From assembly GCA_021399435.1 (NCBI GenBank), contig JAJTUP010000138.1:45445-109444 (forward strand): 64,000 nt of DNA, in the 5' to 3' direction. Position 1 is the first letter of the stretch, and every line of letters starts with the position of its first letter. The notes under the pieces were generated by a model. That model had not been told where the DNA came from. It saw only the letters and a list, made by a program, of their open reading frames with translations, and did not search any database. Shown piece by piece: positions 31,870-45,628 of this stretch. The position numbers and the translations under genes are program-made. The stretch comes from Diaporthe sp. PMI_573 (Eukaryota; Ascomycota; Sordariomycetes; Diaporthales; Diaporthaceae).

Positions 31870-33450
31870 AAATAGTAATCTTATTAGTATTAATAAGGTA
31901 TTTTAAAACCTTATTTGGCAATACCTTTATTATAGTATTTATAAAGTTATTGTTACTATTTATCTATTATACCTTATTAATTTTCCGTTACTTATATATC
32001 TAGTAAAGAAACATAATGTCTATTATAAGCCTCTTTTCCTTAATAATTTTCTGAAGGTTAGTGGATCAAATGGGAGTTAGGTAGCAGTAGGGTGCCTGGA
32101 GGTCTTATTGGGACGCTTGAGAGTGGTTTAGACAACTTTATATTGAATTCGAGTGGGCTTCTGTCAGCCCTCCTCATAGTCCCTCTAATATCATCTCGCC
32201 CGCGGGCATACGTGGGTTGGCTCTGGTGCGCAGATAAGGAGACCGGAAAATTCAGCCCTTAGACCCACTATCTTTGGCTTTAAATAACTAGCCAACCCTA
32301 ACTTTGATAGTAATTAAACTAAATATAGATAAACTTAAGAAATTAGGCTATTTAATAAATCAAGTTATATGCTTTTTGGGTAAGAAATAAGGAGAATGTA
32401 GAGATACGAAGTTAGGGTCTTAAAATAGCCCAAAACATTAACTCACGGCTACCAAACTTATCTGCCGGCGTGTATGCCCTATGGGCACTTAGACAAAATC
32501 CAGTGCCAAGTCTAGGGTAACTCCTTATGTGCAGCGCCCACACAAGCGTTTTCGTTTAACAAGTTTCCAGCTTTACTAGATACTTGTAAAGCAAGTAGAA
32601 ATCTATATAGATTATTAGAGGTATTCTTAAAATGTCTAATTAATCTGCAATTAGCTTTAGAGTTGCTAAAAGTATAATTTCTATATTAAAGCCGGTAGCT
32701 ATTCTGTAAATCTCGAAAGCCAGAATACTTTAAGTAACCCTCTTGTACTTTATAGAGGACCAGTATATAATATTTCCTCTCAGCTTATACTGTAATACTA
32801 TACCTTTAGCCTCTTTATTAACAAAAACTATTATAAAGCCGATTTAAGAGCTAAGATTCTAGTTATTAATAAATAAAGCATCTATAAAGATTATTAATCC
32901 AGCAGTCTTTAAATTAATAGGAACATTCTGTAATCTTTAAGAAAAATTCTTTATTTATTACTCTAAATATTTGTTTAGCTTAGTATAGTCTTCCTTATTA
33001 GGCTTCTATACTTATACTACTATAGAGAAGTTAAAGAAAGCTTCTAGTTAATAAATTAAAGCTAAATATATATTATAAGTACATTACTTAAAATATTTCT
33101 AAGTAAAGTTATATAACTTTAAGTTAACTATAATAATCTTTTTGCCTTAACTTTTTTGCTAAAGAGTAATAGAGTAATTAGAAGCTATTAATAGCTTATT
33201 TTTATTAAAGCCAATTGTTTCTTCTAGTATTAGAATCTCTTTTTCCTTATAACAAATCTCTTCTTCTTTAATCTTCTAATCTTCTATAGCCAAGAATTTT
33301 AAAGTATCTAGCAACAAAGTATTGTCTATCTATATTTTAATTATAGCAAATTTATCTTTACTACCTATAGAAATCAAAAGATATGGGTTAAATATTAAAC
33401 TCTATATATCTAGCTTTTTATAATAATAGTAATAATATATTATCTACTAG
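31870..33450 (-). pseudogene. Ty1/Copia pol fragment 1 (RT-RNase H)
   Basis: Minus-strand remnant sharing sequence with the Copia fragment at 34.7-35.4 kb: both contain the RNase H C-terminus ending ...LPNK.L (left end) and the upstream RT portion. It is interrupted at 32052-32548 by a GC-richer insertion. Multiple stops throughout. Upstream domains (integrase, gag) are missing because the LTR-like repeat begins at 33451. Confidence 0.45.
32052..32548. mobile_element. Candidate 497-bp insertion inside Copia fragment 1
   Basis: Comparison with the second Copia copy shows extra DNA here. It starts TGAAGG, ends CAAGCG and is flanked by TTTTC on both sides (32047-32051 and 32549-32553). The left half is GC-richer and retains CA/TG. 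It may be a solo LTR, but the right terminus is not the canonical CA. Confidence 0.35.
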
Positions 33451-33677
33451 TGTTGGTTAGGCTTTATTGTATACAATAGAAAGAAGTGTTAGTAAAGAGA
33501 AAAGGAGAGGGCAGACTAAATGGGTATTTTATTAAGTCTAAAGGTTCTGGTTGTTGTTTTAAAGGGTATGGCAAAGCCACGCCTATAGAGCGACAACCCT
33601 TTATAGTGCAGGCCCCGCGCTAGCCACGGGCCCTCTACTATTTACTTACAGACCTATTTACTATAGACCTATTAATA
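33451..33677. repeat. LTR-like direct repeat, left copy (227 bp)
   Basis: Begins TGTTGGTTAGG and ends CTATTAATA. It matches 59824-60050 over its full length with the same length and mainly transition differences. TGTT...AACA termini are seen in the pair combined. Probably the LTR of the minus-strand Copia element. No matching target duplication (ACTAG on the left of this copy, CCTAT on the right of the other). Confidence 0.55.
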
Positions 33678-35971
33678 CCTATCCATACTGGCAGTCTTTT
33701 ATTTATACAGATAGTTGCTCTAAAAGTTAAAAAAGAAAGAAAAACAAAAGAAACAAAAATTGCCTTTATAGCAAGTTAAACCCTCAGTCCCTCAGTTACC
33801 AATTAATCGTTGCCTTAAAGTATCCCATTATACCATCGGCCCAAAATAACTATACCATTTGTATTTATTTTCCGTCATTCTGGTCCCCTAGTTTATATAT
33901 TTCTAGTGGCTAGTATTTTGCTAGCATTAGGGTAAGTATACCTAATTGGCCATACAATTGTCCTAATTTACTTAAGGCAAAAACCTTTAAAAATTGCTTC
34001 TACCTTATAAGTAAATTATTTTCAATATATTTTATAGAGCGCCAGCCTACCATTTATAGTACTAAACAAATACCTAGAATAGACCTAGATAGACCAGATT
34101 GGGCCAGCGCCAGCTAGCCTACCTAACCTTACTAATTAACCTATATATAAATTAATAGATTTTAAACCCTAAGCCCTTTTTGCTAAGGCCATAAAACCTA
34201 GATATATAAGATAGAAGAGAAGAAATGTAGTAAATAACAGTTTAATATACCAATACTAGTTATTTATTAAGAAAGTTAATATTATTATATATAATAAAAT
34301 ATAGCTTATAATACTATTTTTAAACTTTAAATATATAGGTGTTAGACTATAAAATCTAACTAGGGACACTTATTAAATACAGACTAGCAACCTTAAAGTA
34401 CCTATATAATGATAGATAATATATATACTTTTCAACCCTTATAATATAGGCACCCTTGTAACTAATCTTAGCTACAAGATTTGCCCTTGAGAGAAATATA
34501 ACTCTAATTAAAGGCCAACTATATAGTCTCTTAAGGTAAGATGCAGGTAACTAATATAAAAATAATCTAAATTTTTGCCCTTTTTATTTATTTTAACTTC
34601 TAACAATCTTTTAATTATATAAGTTACTTTGCTTTATAAAACTATTAACCTATATAGTTAACTTATTATAGTTAACCAGTTATTATAAAGTCTTATTTGG
34701 CAATACTTTTATTATAATATCTGCTAGATTATTGTTTCCGTTAATCTACTTTAATTTGTCAATCTTATAATACTTATAGGCTTGGCGGAAAGATATAATA
34801 TTAATTATTAGTCTCTTTTTATTTATTAAACCCAGCTTAACAAGATACTTATATAGTAAGTATAAGTTTGTACAGATTACCAGCAGTATTAGTGGTAGAT
34901 TAAGCTAATCGGTAATAATTTATAGAGTTGTTAATATTATAATGCTAAGATTAAATCTATTAATTATGCTATAAATCTCTAAAACTAGCATACTTTAAAT
35001 AATATACTTATACTTAATAAAGAACTAGTATAATATATTTCTATATATTTTATACCTTATAGTGTTAAAATCTCTCTCTTTATTAATTAAAGTAATTATA
35101 AAGCCAATTTGTAAACTAAAATTATAGTTATTAGCAAAAGAACTGTTAATAAATACAACTAACTTTGCTTTTAACAGGTTTATAGAAACAAATTATAGCC
35201 CTTAGTTACTATACTCTTTTTGCCAATTAATTTACTTGTTAAGCTTTTTGCAATTAGACTTTTCTGGTACCTATATCTATACAGCTGCCAATAGATTAAA
35301 GGCAGCTTCTAGCTAACAGATAGAGGCAAAATATACTCCTTATACTTATTATTTAATATACTACTGCACGGTATCTGACTTTATCAGGTTAATTAGTTTA
35401 AGTTTAGCGCCTTAACCCTTCTGTTATATACAGACATTATCCTCAGCAATTATATACATTACACTATTAAAAGAAAAAAGGAGTTTATTTTTTGGTTTAC
35501 ATAAAATCTTGGCCTCTTTAGTAGCACGCTCTTCTTTAGCAGAGAATTTGTCTATATTAATGCCATATATATTATCAGTCTGTATAGTAGTAATACTAAA
35601 GGCTTTTTTCTTAACAGTATCCTTATTATTTATAATAAGCAGATATATATTATACATAGAGGTGATTATATTAAGTTTCTCGCGATAGTACTTGTAATAA
35701 GTTACCTACTAATAAACTCCAGCTTCTACAATGCTATATAAAGGTTTTATAATTCTTATAATAGTGTCTAGAGAATATTATACCTTTAGCTTAATTAAAA
35801 GTATAGCCAAAACCGTCTACTATAGTCTTAATTTTAACTATAGATATACTTAAATAACGTCTTAAAGTTTAGCTTTTATGCCTATTTTTATTAGAATAGG
35901 TATTAGGTAAGCTATAAGTTATTAGCTAACTTGTTAAACTATTAATAATTATATAAGAATTTCTTTCTTCT

Positions 35972-36342
35972 TGTTGGTTGGGCACGTAAACGAGTAATTA
36001 CTCGAAGGGGTTACTGAAGTGGCTACTTGATAGCTTCAATTTGGTGGGTCTGTCTGGTGTGTCTTGTGTGCTTCTGGCTGACCCCTTCGTGGGCGGCGAA
36101 GCGCCCAAGTAGGGTGCAGCCAGAAGGCTGACTAATCTACGGTATGCACGGGCCAGCAGTCGGTCCAAGCGTCCTTGCTGCCAATTGGCTGCCTGGGATG
36201 ACTAAGCAGCCATCCGCAGCCGGCCAGCCAGAAGTGGCCAGCTGCAGCGGTCCGCTTCGGACCGACGCCTTCGGCCATCGCTATTGCTACCACCCATTCC
36301 ACACTTCTCTTTATTATTATATCCTTAAACAATAAGGCAAGA
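35972..36342. mobile_element. GC-rich island inserted in the Copia remnant, possibly a solo LTR
   Basis: It starts TGTTGGTTGGGC and is flanked by CTTCT on both sides if it ends at 36342 (35967-35971 and 36343-36347). It keeps many CA, TG and CG dinucleotides, in contrast to the surrounding pol remnant. An end at TTAAACA (~36331) would be a more LTR-like terminus but gives no duplication. Frames inside (36132-36368) are not convincing. Confidence 0.4.
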
Positions 36343-39300
36343 CTTCTTATAAAGTTTCTCGTTATCATCCTTTCCCTTAATTTCTTATACTATATAGGAT
36401 TTAAATAATTGTCCCTTATACTTGTTAAAATTAAAAATTTAAAGAAAATAACTCTACATTTAATAAGATTTGTAACTTTTATATTATCAAACTCCTTAAA
36501 TAGTTTACCCAGGCTGTTAATTACTCTATCTTGGCAAAGTTTTATAGATAATTTAAGGTTGTCCTTTTCCTTTTATATTATAAAAGCTTCTACCATATAT
36601 ACGTTAGGCTTATTCTTAGATTCTAGGAAACGGTCTTGTCGTTATTATAGTTGTTCTAATTTATCTAAAACAACCTCTAGGTTTATATCTTTAGTCCCGT
36701 ATTATTTTGGCTTATCTGGAACGATTTTGGTTATATTTCTGTTTCTATTCTTGTCGACATTAGAAATAGTTTCCTCTTAATAGTACGGTTTTACTATAGT
36801 AGACCTAAACTTAACCAAACTATTTAGAAGATTTAAAATAACATTATGCCTGTTAATAGATAAAACTTTATATAGGCCTTGTTAACTATCCTTTTTATGC
36901 TATATCTAGGCATTACTCTAAAAAGATATGGCGAGAATATCTGCTATAGTTGGGCCGTTTTGTATATTTAGGGCATTATTAATTTAATGCTTAGCTAACA
37001 ACTTATATAATTTCTTTATTGCCTTTTAAATGGCTTTGGCTTACTTAAGCGTTATTAGTATAAGAAGCAAATCTATATAAATGTATGGATATGCTCTAAA
37101 TATAAGAAGAGTTAGAATTAGTCTATTAGATCTAGCAGTGTTGTTAACTGCTTTAACTACCATCTATAATATAGCGTCGTTATAATATATTTCGGCAAGT
37201 GTGGCTGTTAGGATTTTAAAGGCTTGTTAAATTAGTCTATAGTAGCGTTTAACTTTACCTACAGACCAGTATGCTTCTATAGAAACTTGTTTATATATAA
37301 TTTCTATAATCCTTGCCTTTAATTAAAACTCTATAGATGCAAAATTGGTGCCGGCATTATAAACTAGCTAGTCTAGTGGTCCGAGATATATGTTAATCTA
37401 TATTATTTATAGTATTTCCTATATGTCTTTAGCCAAAAGAGAATATAGAAACTATGTGGCTTAAAAAGATATAGCAGTATTTACTATATATAGTATAGGC
37501 TTGCTGTTTAAATATATAATATTAATAATTAGCTTAAAGTTAAAGTTATAATTATCTTTTAGTGAGAACTTAAATCTTCTTAGCGCTAAATTATAAAGTT
37601 AATAATGATGACAGAATTTGCTAATAGCTTCTAGAGTGTCGTTTTTAATATTATTATATCTAGTATTTCTTAGTAGTTAATTAAGTTGTTTAATAGATAG
37701 ATAACTAAAGCATCTATAAAGTTACCATAGCTTGGCTTTTATAATATATGTTTCGGCTTCCTTTTAAGACAAAAAGAACTAAGCATATCCCTATTTATAA
37801 ACAATAGAAATAGTAACATCTATCTTCTTCTAAACAAGTTTATTAATAATATTGTCTACATATATACCTAATTTATCTATATTCGCCAAATAAAATAGAA
37901 ATAATATATTTGCCTGTATTATATAAAAGGTAATAATTTCCAGTAGTATCTTTATATACACTATTTTAATAGATAAAGATTCTATGCTTTTGCCAAACTA
38001 AACTATAGCCTCTTTTGTCTGTAAGGTATCTAGAGATATAGATAGATTTTTATACTTTAAAGCAAGAAATTAGTTATATCTAGCAGTAGATATCTTAACT
38101 GTTTTAGTATCCGGCATAATGCCTTAAAATTATTATTAAAAATAGTAACTTATTAAAAGAAATTATAACAATAGTATAAAGCTATAATTATTTTTATTAA
38201 AAGTTATATTTTATTTTAGAAATACATTATAGATAAAGAAAGCATTTATAAGATATTATATTATAGTAAAGTTATTATTGTCTTAAGTATCTTTCTTATC
38301 CTTAATTCTAATGCCTTTAATATTAGCAAGAAATGCTATATATACTATATCTAACATATCTTTGCCGTACTACTCTATATATACAATAAAGCTGCTTTTA
38401 GTATATCTTCGTTCTTTTAGAGAATATTATATAGACTAGCAGCCTTCCTTATAGCAAATATAGTACTTTCTAGACTATTAACGTATATTGTCGCGGCTAT
38501 ATTTATAGCTAAACCCTTGGTTCTAAAGGTAACTTCTATACAAATAACCTATCTGTAGGTAGCTACCGCAAATATAATAGTCATTGCCTCTACCTCTATT
38601 TCAAAATTTGCTATAAAATCTATATCTGCTACAAAAGTTGCCACATCTTTAACCAAAGCTTCCACGGCTAAATCCGCGGCTCTACTAGTTATTTGTATAT
38701 TAACGGTTAATATAGTAGATACCGCCGTCTCTATCTTTATTGTCACTATCTACTTTATTGTAGGCTTCCTCTAGATAGTTATTATCACCAGTATAAAACT
38801 ACTATATAGAGGTATTATAAATAGATATATCTAGTAAAAATTAAAGGTCTTAAAACAATTATTTATATACTCCTACTGGTATATATAATGTATAATTAAA
38901 CTTAAATATACCTAAACAAGCTTATATTATAGCTATATAAAGAACCTCTTTGTTTTAAAATGCCGGTCTAAAAGCTTATTAACTTAATTATAAAGTATTA
39001 AACAATTTTTATAGTACTTTTTATAGGTCCTTATTTATATTTACTGGGTTATTTTATAAGCCTACATATATAATGTTGGCAAAATCAGCATAATATTACC
39101 TATAGTTTATATTATGCTTAAAATACTGCTTAAGTATTATATACATCTCTTGAAACATCTTTTATAGCCTAATATAATATATAAAGTAGGTCTTAACACG
39201 GCCTTTTAAGATAAGTAGAAATACTATATAAAACTAATCTAGTTATATTTAATACATAAAACAAATATTTAATATTATCTATACCTTATTATCTAACAAG

Positions 39301-40852
39301 TTATATTATTTACCTATCTACTTATTTTAATTAGCCTATATCTTAAGAAACTTATTAATCTTATCAAGATCTATTAGACCGTTTATATAGTATCTTGGCA
39401 GTAGCATAGTATAGTTATCTACCCGCTTAGATAAACCATTGTTGTAGACTAAGCTATAAAGTAGTGAAATACTGTATAGTCTTAGATTATTATATTTTAA
39501 TATTCTCAACAGTCTTAGTGCTTTCTATAATCCCGGCAGTTGCCAACTAGAAAGTAGTCCTAGATTATTATATTTTAGTGCTTCTAATACTTTTGGCGCT
39601 TTTAGCACTCCCGGCATTCCCGGCAGTCGCTAACCAAGAGGTGGTCTAAATATATAAGTGTTCCATACCCGGGTTTCTATCTTTACAGGTAGTTTCCAAT
39701 AATAGGAAGCTTCCTTAATAGTTTCTTAAATCTCGTCCTTCTATAAGGCTTCCAGTTCTCGGCTCAAGTATATTTAAAGATCATGATTATAAACCTCCTA
39801 TTGTTATAGCCGAGAAGTTAATTTAGGTACTAGTTTATATATAATCTTGTAGAGTATCTTTACTAGTATCTACGGTAAAGCCCAGTTATTTGCAAAACTA
39901 TTTATACGGCTATTAAGCCAATATAAGGATAGGTTAATCTATAGGGACAGAATTAGTACTTATTAAGCAGGTTGTAATAATATTAGCCTTACCAATATCG
40001 TTATCTGCTTAAATAACTTTTTTATTAACAAGTCTATCTTCTTAGCCGCCTTTCTTAGCGGTAGATTTGCCTTTTTATTAGACAAGAAAGAAAGAAATAG
40101 ATACTTTATAATATATAGTATTTATTTTCGGCCTTCCTTTAACAAGCTATAAAGCCTGGATTTAGGGATAAGTATTATGTCAGTAATAACTATATCTAGC
40201 TATTCTGGCAAGTATTTGGCTTTATTAAGTGCAATTATCTAGTCTGCCGGTATATTATATATTAGACCAGTATAAACTCCTTATGTGTAAAGAAAATGTT
40301 TAAGGTATTTGGTGGCCAATATAGTTAGCTATATATTAATAGTCTAGTTCTTAAATGCTGCCTTAAATTTCCAAAATAGCTCCTTATCAACAATCTGCTA
40401 AGAATCATTATCGTCTACAAACTTAAGCATATATGTTATGTAAATAGCTCTGCTTGACAGCATCGTTAAATGAGTAAACAATTAAAACAGATATGCCCTA
40501 AGCTGGCCAGTTTGTATAAAGCCAAAGATTGTAGGAAATCCTAAATCAGTTCTTTATATTGTCCGCTATTACTTTAAACTTATTATAAAGGGTATATTCT
40601 TTAGTGTCCTATACTGCTAACTTTACAAGTTGTAGATCCTTATTGTCGCTTATTTTAATAATACAATTATTGTCCTTATTACTATTATTAGTATCAGTAT
40701 TGCCGGCGTCAGCTATGTTATTACGGGCATATAACTATATAGCATATAACACGGCTTTCCTTTAATAGCGGTCCGTGACAAACCACGCTTTTTGTATTAG
40801 GTAGTAGTTATTAATTATATAGGCAGTTAGTTGAGATTAAAGCAGGTTTAGT

Positions 40853-41105
40853 AACTCAGACTTGTAACTAGGGCCGAAGTAAATTTAATTAGAAATAGCC
40901 CGTTTTTACGAAAAGTCTAGGGTAACTCTCTTAGTAACTTAGACTTATTGTTTAGGTTAAAGTAAATTTGATTAGAAGTAGCCTATTTTTATAAAAGGTC
41001 TAGAGTAACTCTCTTTGTGACTTAGATTTATAACCAGGCCAAAGTAAATTTAATTAAAGTAGCCTGTTTTTTGTAAAAAGTCTAAAGTAACTCTTTTTGT
41101 AACTC
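40853..41105 (+). repeat. Tandem repeat, three copies of ~83 bp
   Basis: The recurring unit contains GTAAATTTAATTAGAA (starts ~40879, 40962, 41044; spacing 83 and 82) and TCTAGGGTAACTCTC-like ends. The copies differ mostly by transitions. Located in the leader of the minus-strand Copia element. Confidence 0.7.
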
Positions 41106-41224
41106 TTCCGTATAGTGTTTTTATTAGGTAGTATATAGTCAAATGGCAAGCATACAACCCTGTATTAACAAACAAACATCACTAAAATTTACATACAAAT
41201 TGTTGCTTTCTCTGGTATAATTAA

Positions 41225-41400
41225 TTATTTAGGTGTTTATAAGGATATTCTTTTTATGCCGTAATAGTCTTATCGGCTCTTTCTTAATGTATTTAATTAT
41301 TTTTAGGTATTCTTTTTATGCCGCGAGATCTAATTAGCTATTTCTTGATGTAATTAGTCGTTTAAGTATTCTTTTATATTACAAGGGTCTAATTGACTTT
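41225..41400 (+). repeat. Tandem repeat, three copies of ~60 bp
   Basis: The unit contains ATTCTTTTTATGCCG (starts ~41247, 41309, 41368; spacing 62 and 59), each preceded by an AATTA...TTTAGGT-like segment. A different sequence from the adjacent ~83-bp array. Confidence 0.65.
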
Positions 41401-41413
41401 AGTATTAAAATAT

Positions 41414-41733
41414 TATTACGGGGTGTAGTGTTTTACGTAGCTAGTGCGATAAATTTTTCTTGGCCGTCCGTACTATAAGTACCGGACAAGCTTCTGTCCC
41501 TCTCGAGGGTCAAAGCAACAATTCAACTCATTCTTCTATTATTATTATTTGATAACCTGTAACATTGTCTAATCAGAACCTAATCACTGCTTTTATCGCC
41601 TTCATGGCCCTTCCGGCCCTTTTTCATTATCTCTTCTTTCTTTGTGTTGGAGCCCTCTAGTAGTTTCCTCTCTCTCACTCAGAGGGGCTAGCAGAACTTA
41701 GGCACATATGCTCGGCTTGTTATCTACATTTTT
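41414..41733 (+). repeat. Element B 5' LTR (320 bp)
   Basis: Begins TATTACGGGG (TGTTAC in the 3' copy) and matches 59079-59398 throughout. Retains GC-rich segments such as CTCTCACTCAGAGGGG. Confidence 0.75.
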
Positions 41734-41899
41734 ACTAGTAATCTAGCCCGGGCTTAAGCTGACTACGTGACCTTTGAAGACTGAGGAGAGAGCTCACAAC
41801 TAACGAGTCAGTCTAAAGCTTGCCTGTTCTTCATAATCATATGTAGAATTATCTTACCTACGCCTAATTAGAACTACTAAGGAAACGTCTTGCTAGAAA

Positions 41900-44800
41900 G
41901 AAAGTTATATAACTAAACCAAAGATAAGAGAAGCATAACTAAAGTATATAGGAAGAACCCTGCTTTTAAACCTACTCTCTTACTGAGGTTTTAAAGGGTA
42001 TCCTCTTGACTAAGCTTTACGCCCAAGGTATAAATATTAGCCATCACGCCAGGGATTGTTTTATAGTAATAGCTAAAGCCCTGGCAGAGTAATATATTTA
42101 CTTGTAAAACGCTTAGTTAAGAAGGGGATCAGACTTTTATAGGATTTATCAAGCTCAGATTAGAGGAAAATGGCCCTTGATCTAATTCCATAGTCACTTT
42201 AGTAACTAAAGTCTAGTTAGAAAGTGGTGCCATCGTGATAATTACCCCTATATCTATCGTAACAAGGTTTGTAGCAAGGTGCTTTTAGGTATAAGTATAA
42301 AGCCCGAGGAGTATATAGAGAGGTAAGGCTAAGGTATTATGGCTTTTAACCAGAGCTAATAGGAGACTTTAAGGAGAGACTATATATGCTAGGAAGAGAA
42401 AAGGTACCTTAAAAAGGTATAATATTTTAAGTATTATTATTATATAAAGTACTAACCTAAGAATATTTAACTTTTTAGATAATATATAAACTTTCTTAAC
42501 AACAAGCCTATAGCTTTAATTACTTTATTCTAATAATATCTAATACTAGAATATCTATGGTAGCTAGCCTTATTAAAGATACTGCTTTTATTAAAATACT
42601 AGGCTTCCTGACTATATTATCTAAAGGCTTAAGCCTGCTATGTCTACCTTTACTTACTCTAAGCTCTACCTACTAGCAAGTAATTACTAGTCCTTTAATT
42701 CCTTCTAATTACTAAAGGTCTAGAAGAGAGTATAGGAAAGACTAGTTACTGAAGAAACCTAAGCCTAAAGGTAAAGGATCTCCTAGTAAAACCTCTTTAC
42801 CTTCTACCCAAAACCCTCTTACTTAGCTATAACAACTCCTTTTAGCTAAGCCTAATACTATAGGCTAATACTTGTTTAGTCTATTCTCCTATAACACTAT
42901 AATGCTGCCCTAGATAGTACTACTTATATTATATAATCTTAACATACTAAGGTTTAATGAAATAAATATTATTAAGTTAATATCTACCTTAGAGAACATT
43001 TCTCGCTAATTCTCTTATCTAATAGACCAAATCCTTTCCTTATTAAAATAGTACTATACTAGCTTTAATCTAGTCTATTTAATTAAGAAGGTTATTACTA
43101 GACTAAGTACCTAGGCTTTATAGAGTTAGGAACTCTTAGCCTACTTTAAAACTAATAATACTTCCTCTTAAGTAGATCTAGGCTTAGTAATAGAAGTAAT
43201 CCTCTGCCAAAATCCCTTAGATAACCTTAAAGAGTGGAAATAGAGAATCGCTAACTACAACTAAGTGCTAATTAAAGCTAGAGAGATGTTTAATCAGGGA
43301 AGTAAAACCTTTTATAAGATGCTTTTATCCTAGATTAAAAAGTAGCTTCTTTCTAGACTAACCTATGAGGAGAAGGTTAAAGATATACTCTAGATAGAAT
43401 TTAAAGACAGGCTTCTATCTATTCTTAACAGAAAACTAGAGTACTCTAAGCAGGACTATTACCTAGCTATAAAAGGACTTTCTAATTATTCCTAAATAGA
43501 CCTGTAGAATTAGTAGAATTAACAGTATATAGAGAAGTAATGAAATAATAATCTAAGATACTTAAAACCTACTGGTATATATCCGGAACCTATCGTTTAG
43601 CCTGATTAGTATAGAAATCAGGGTAACAGTTCTCTTAAATAAAGGATAAACAACTTTATAAACAAATTTACCGACTTAAAAATCAAGTAGCTAAGAATAT
43701 AAGAGGAGAAGAAGATTAATAAATAATTTAGACATTATGCTAAAGTAACCTCTTATAATAGATGATAAACTAAACTTAGACTAACTAAAATAGGTATAGT
43801 AGGGTCTGTTTAAAGACCTAGCGGCTAGAAAATTTACTCCCCGGCCTTAAGTAATAATAATGATAATACTTATAGCGTTTCTACTGTTTAGCTAAAAAAG
43901 GATGGTTCTCTATATATATGCTATGGCTGTATAGGAGAAGACTATATAGCCTATAAGTATAATAAAATCAACAAGCTTGTTACTAATAGGCTCTTCTATA
44001 TAGAGAAGTATAAGGGTTCTTTAATAATCCTCGGTATTATTATAGATGCTTAGAATAGGTATTCTGAATTTCTAGACCTTGTTAATATTTAACTCTATTA
44101 TAATTAGAAAGAAATTGGGATTAAAAAGTACGCTAGAAGCTAACTAGAGTTTTTATTATAGAAAGATAAAACCAACTTACTATATATCCTTTAATACTGA
44201 AAACTCGTTAAGGTAAACCTATTGTTTAGAAATAACCCAGCCTTAGGAGAGGTTAAACTAGTCTAAAATCTTAATCTGCCTGGAAAACCGCCGATAATTA
44301 AATTTATATTAATAACCTCAAACCCATCTCTCTATACCATTACTATAGGTAAAGAGCAGATTTATTTAAAAAATCTACAAACCTTTGCTAATACTGTAAA
44401 GAAGAGACAAGTAATAGAGAATAGTATAGATCAAGACGATAAGACAATATACAAGGCCATACTAGATACCCCTTACTCTAAAACATATATCTATTTCGAA
44501 AACAATTTACTAAGTCTGAATAATCCAAGTAGAAAGGAACTAAATAACTCGGAAAGCCATGTAGCAGAAGAATTTACTAAGCACATAAAATATAATTAAG
44601 TTAGTACGGCGGCGGCGGCAGCGGTAAAAAAACCAACCCGCGCTAAGCTAAAAAGACAACTAGCGGAAACCTTACCTCCGGAAGAAGTAGCGGTACAGAC
44701 AATTTTTGGCGAAACTATTAAAATATATATTTTTAATCTCCTAGCTCTTGGAGAGACAAATGCTATTCTAATTAAGCGCCTGCAAGCCCTATAGAACGGG

Positions 44801-45353
44801 GCAAAAACCATTTTACAAGTCCCTTTTAAACCTATCTATAAAATAAGGGGATAGAGAGACTAGTACCCAAACATTAAAGTTGTCAGCGCTCCGACAAGCA
44901 ACTTACTAAGGGAAACTACTCTAACCCTAATAATGATTAGATATTATATTAGCTCTCTAGCTACATTAACTTTAGATATAATCAACTAAGAATATTGTAG
45001 TTTAGCTTTCCTTACCATATATATAGGAAGTAACTAATACATACCTTTACTGGCTTTGCTTAATACTAGGGTAGAGATAAATCTGCTACCGTTAAGTTAT
45101 TACAGCCAAAACTAACTTGCTTATTTTCCTCTCAAGGATATAATCTCTACAGTTTATAACGGAGAAGCCTTGTCTCTAATTAAGGTAACCAAAGACTAGA
45201 TTTATATTAACCCTAAGTAGATAAAGCAAGTTTTCTTTATTGTCGATAATGTAACCTATAATGTTATACACTACATTCTTCTTAAAATACCGTTCTTTCT
45301 TAACACTAATCTAACCTTTAAAAAATCAAAAGGTTTCCTATTTACATACATTA
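41900..45353 (+). pseudogene. Element B gag-protease part
   Basis: The plus-strand frame with RIP stops holds a CCHC zinc knuckle remnant at 43919-43960 (C-x2-C-x4-Y-x4-Y, where His and the last Cys have become Tyr). An Ala-run segment AAAAAVKKPTRAK follows at ~44.6 kb, leading to IFNLLALGETNA, upstream of the protease region. The knuckle, this segment, the RT and the integrase are all in the same reading frame once the 6,009 bp added by element C are removed, so B had a single gag-pol frame. The gag start is not determined. Confidence 0.6.
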
Positions 45354-45628
45354 TATAACAGGCTAAGGCCTGGAGGAATGGCACTCGGTTGCCCTCAGCC
45401 GCACACCCCCCCCCGGGGGGGGTACCCGGGACACGGCTACCGCCATATTCATACTATGCCCACAACGGAAGCCTCTGATGACAAAGCAACGCACGGACGT
45501 CTCTAATCAGGAGGCAACACATAGCACAGAAGCCCCGCATCTTGGTTTTCTTCTATTTTAGTTCTTCAAGTTAAGATACTCGTAGAGTGGCCTAGCTAGT
45601 TATAATATGCTACCTTGAGACCGTTACA
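45354..45628 (+). repeat. Element C 5' LTR (275 bp)
   Basis: Matches 51083-51357 with differences that are nearly all transitions (for example GGCACTCGG versus GGTACTCGG). Contains a C/G-run hairpin CCCCCCCCGGGGGG. Confidence 0.9.

Larger units (their letters stand above)
34675..41413 (-). pseudogene. Ty1/Copia element, gag-pol remnant 2
   Basis: Minus-strand Copia polyprotein decayed by stops. RNase H is at ~34.68-35.3 kb (INGNNNLADIIIK), the RT region around 35.3-36.9 kb, and integrase at ~37.2-37.6 kb (NAGTNFASIEF, EAYWSVGKVKRYY, AFKILTA), in the Copia order integrase-RT-RNase H read leftward. It is split by a GC-rich island at 35972-36342. 38.0-40.8 kb probably holds gag, but I cannot confirm it. 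The 5' leader carries two tandem-repeat arrays next to the insertion point of element B and appears to continue at 59404-59823. Confidence 0.55.

Noticed and set aside
44596..44811. Minus-strand frame with an Ala-run
   Set aside because: Antisense of the Ala-rich segment of element B gag-pol, which is in phase with the zinc knuckle and RT.
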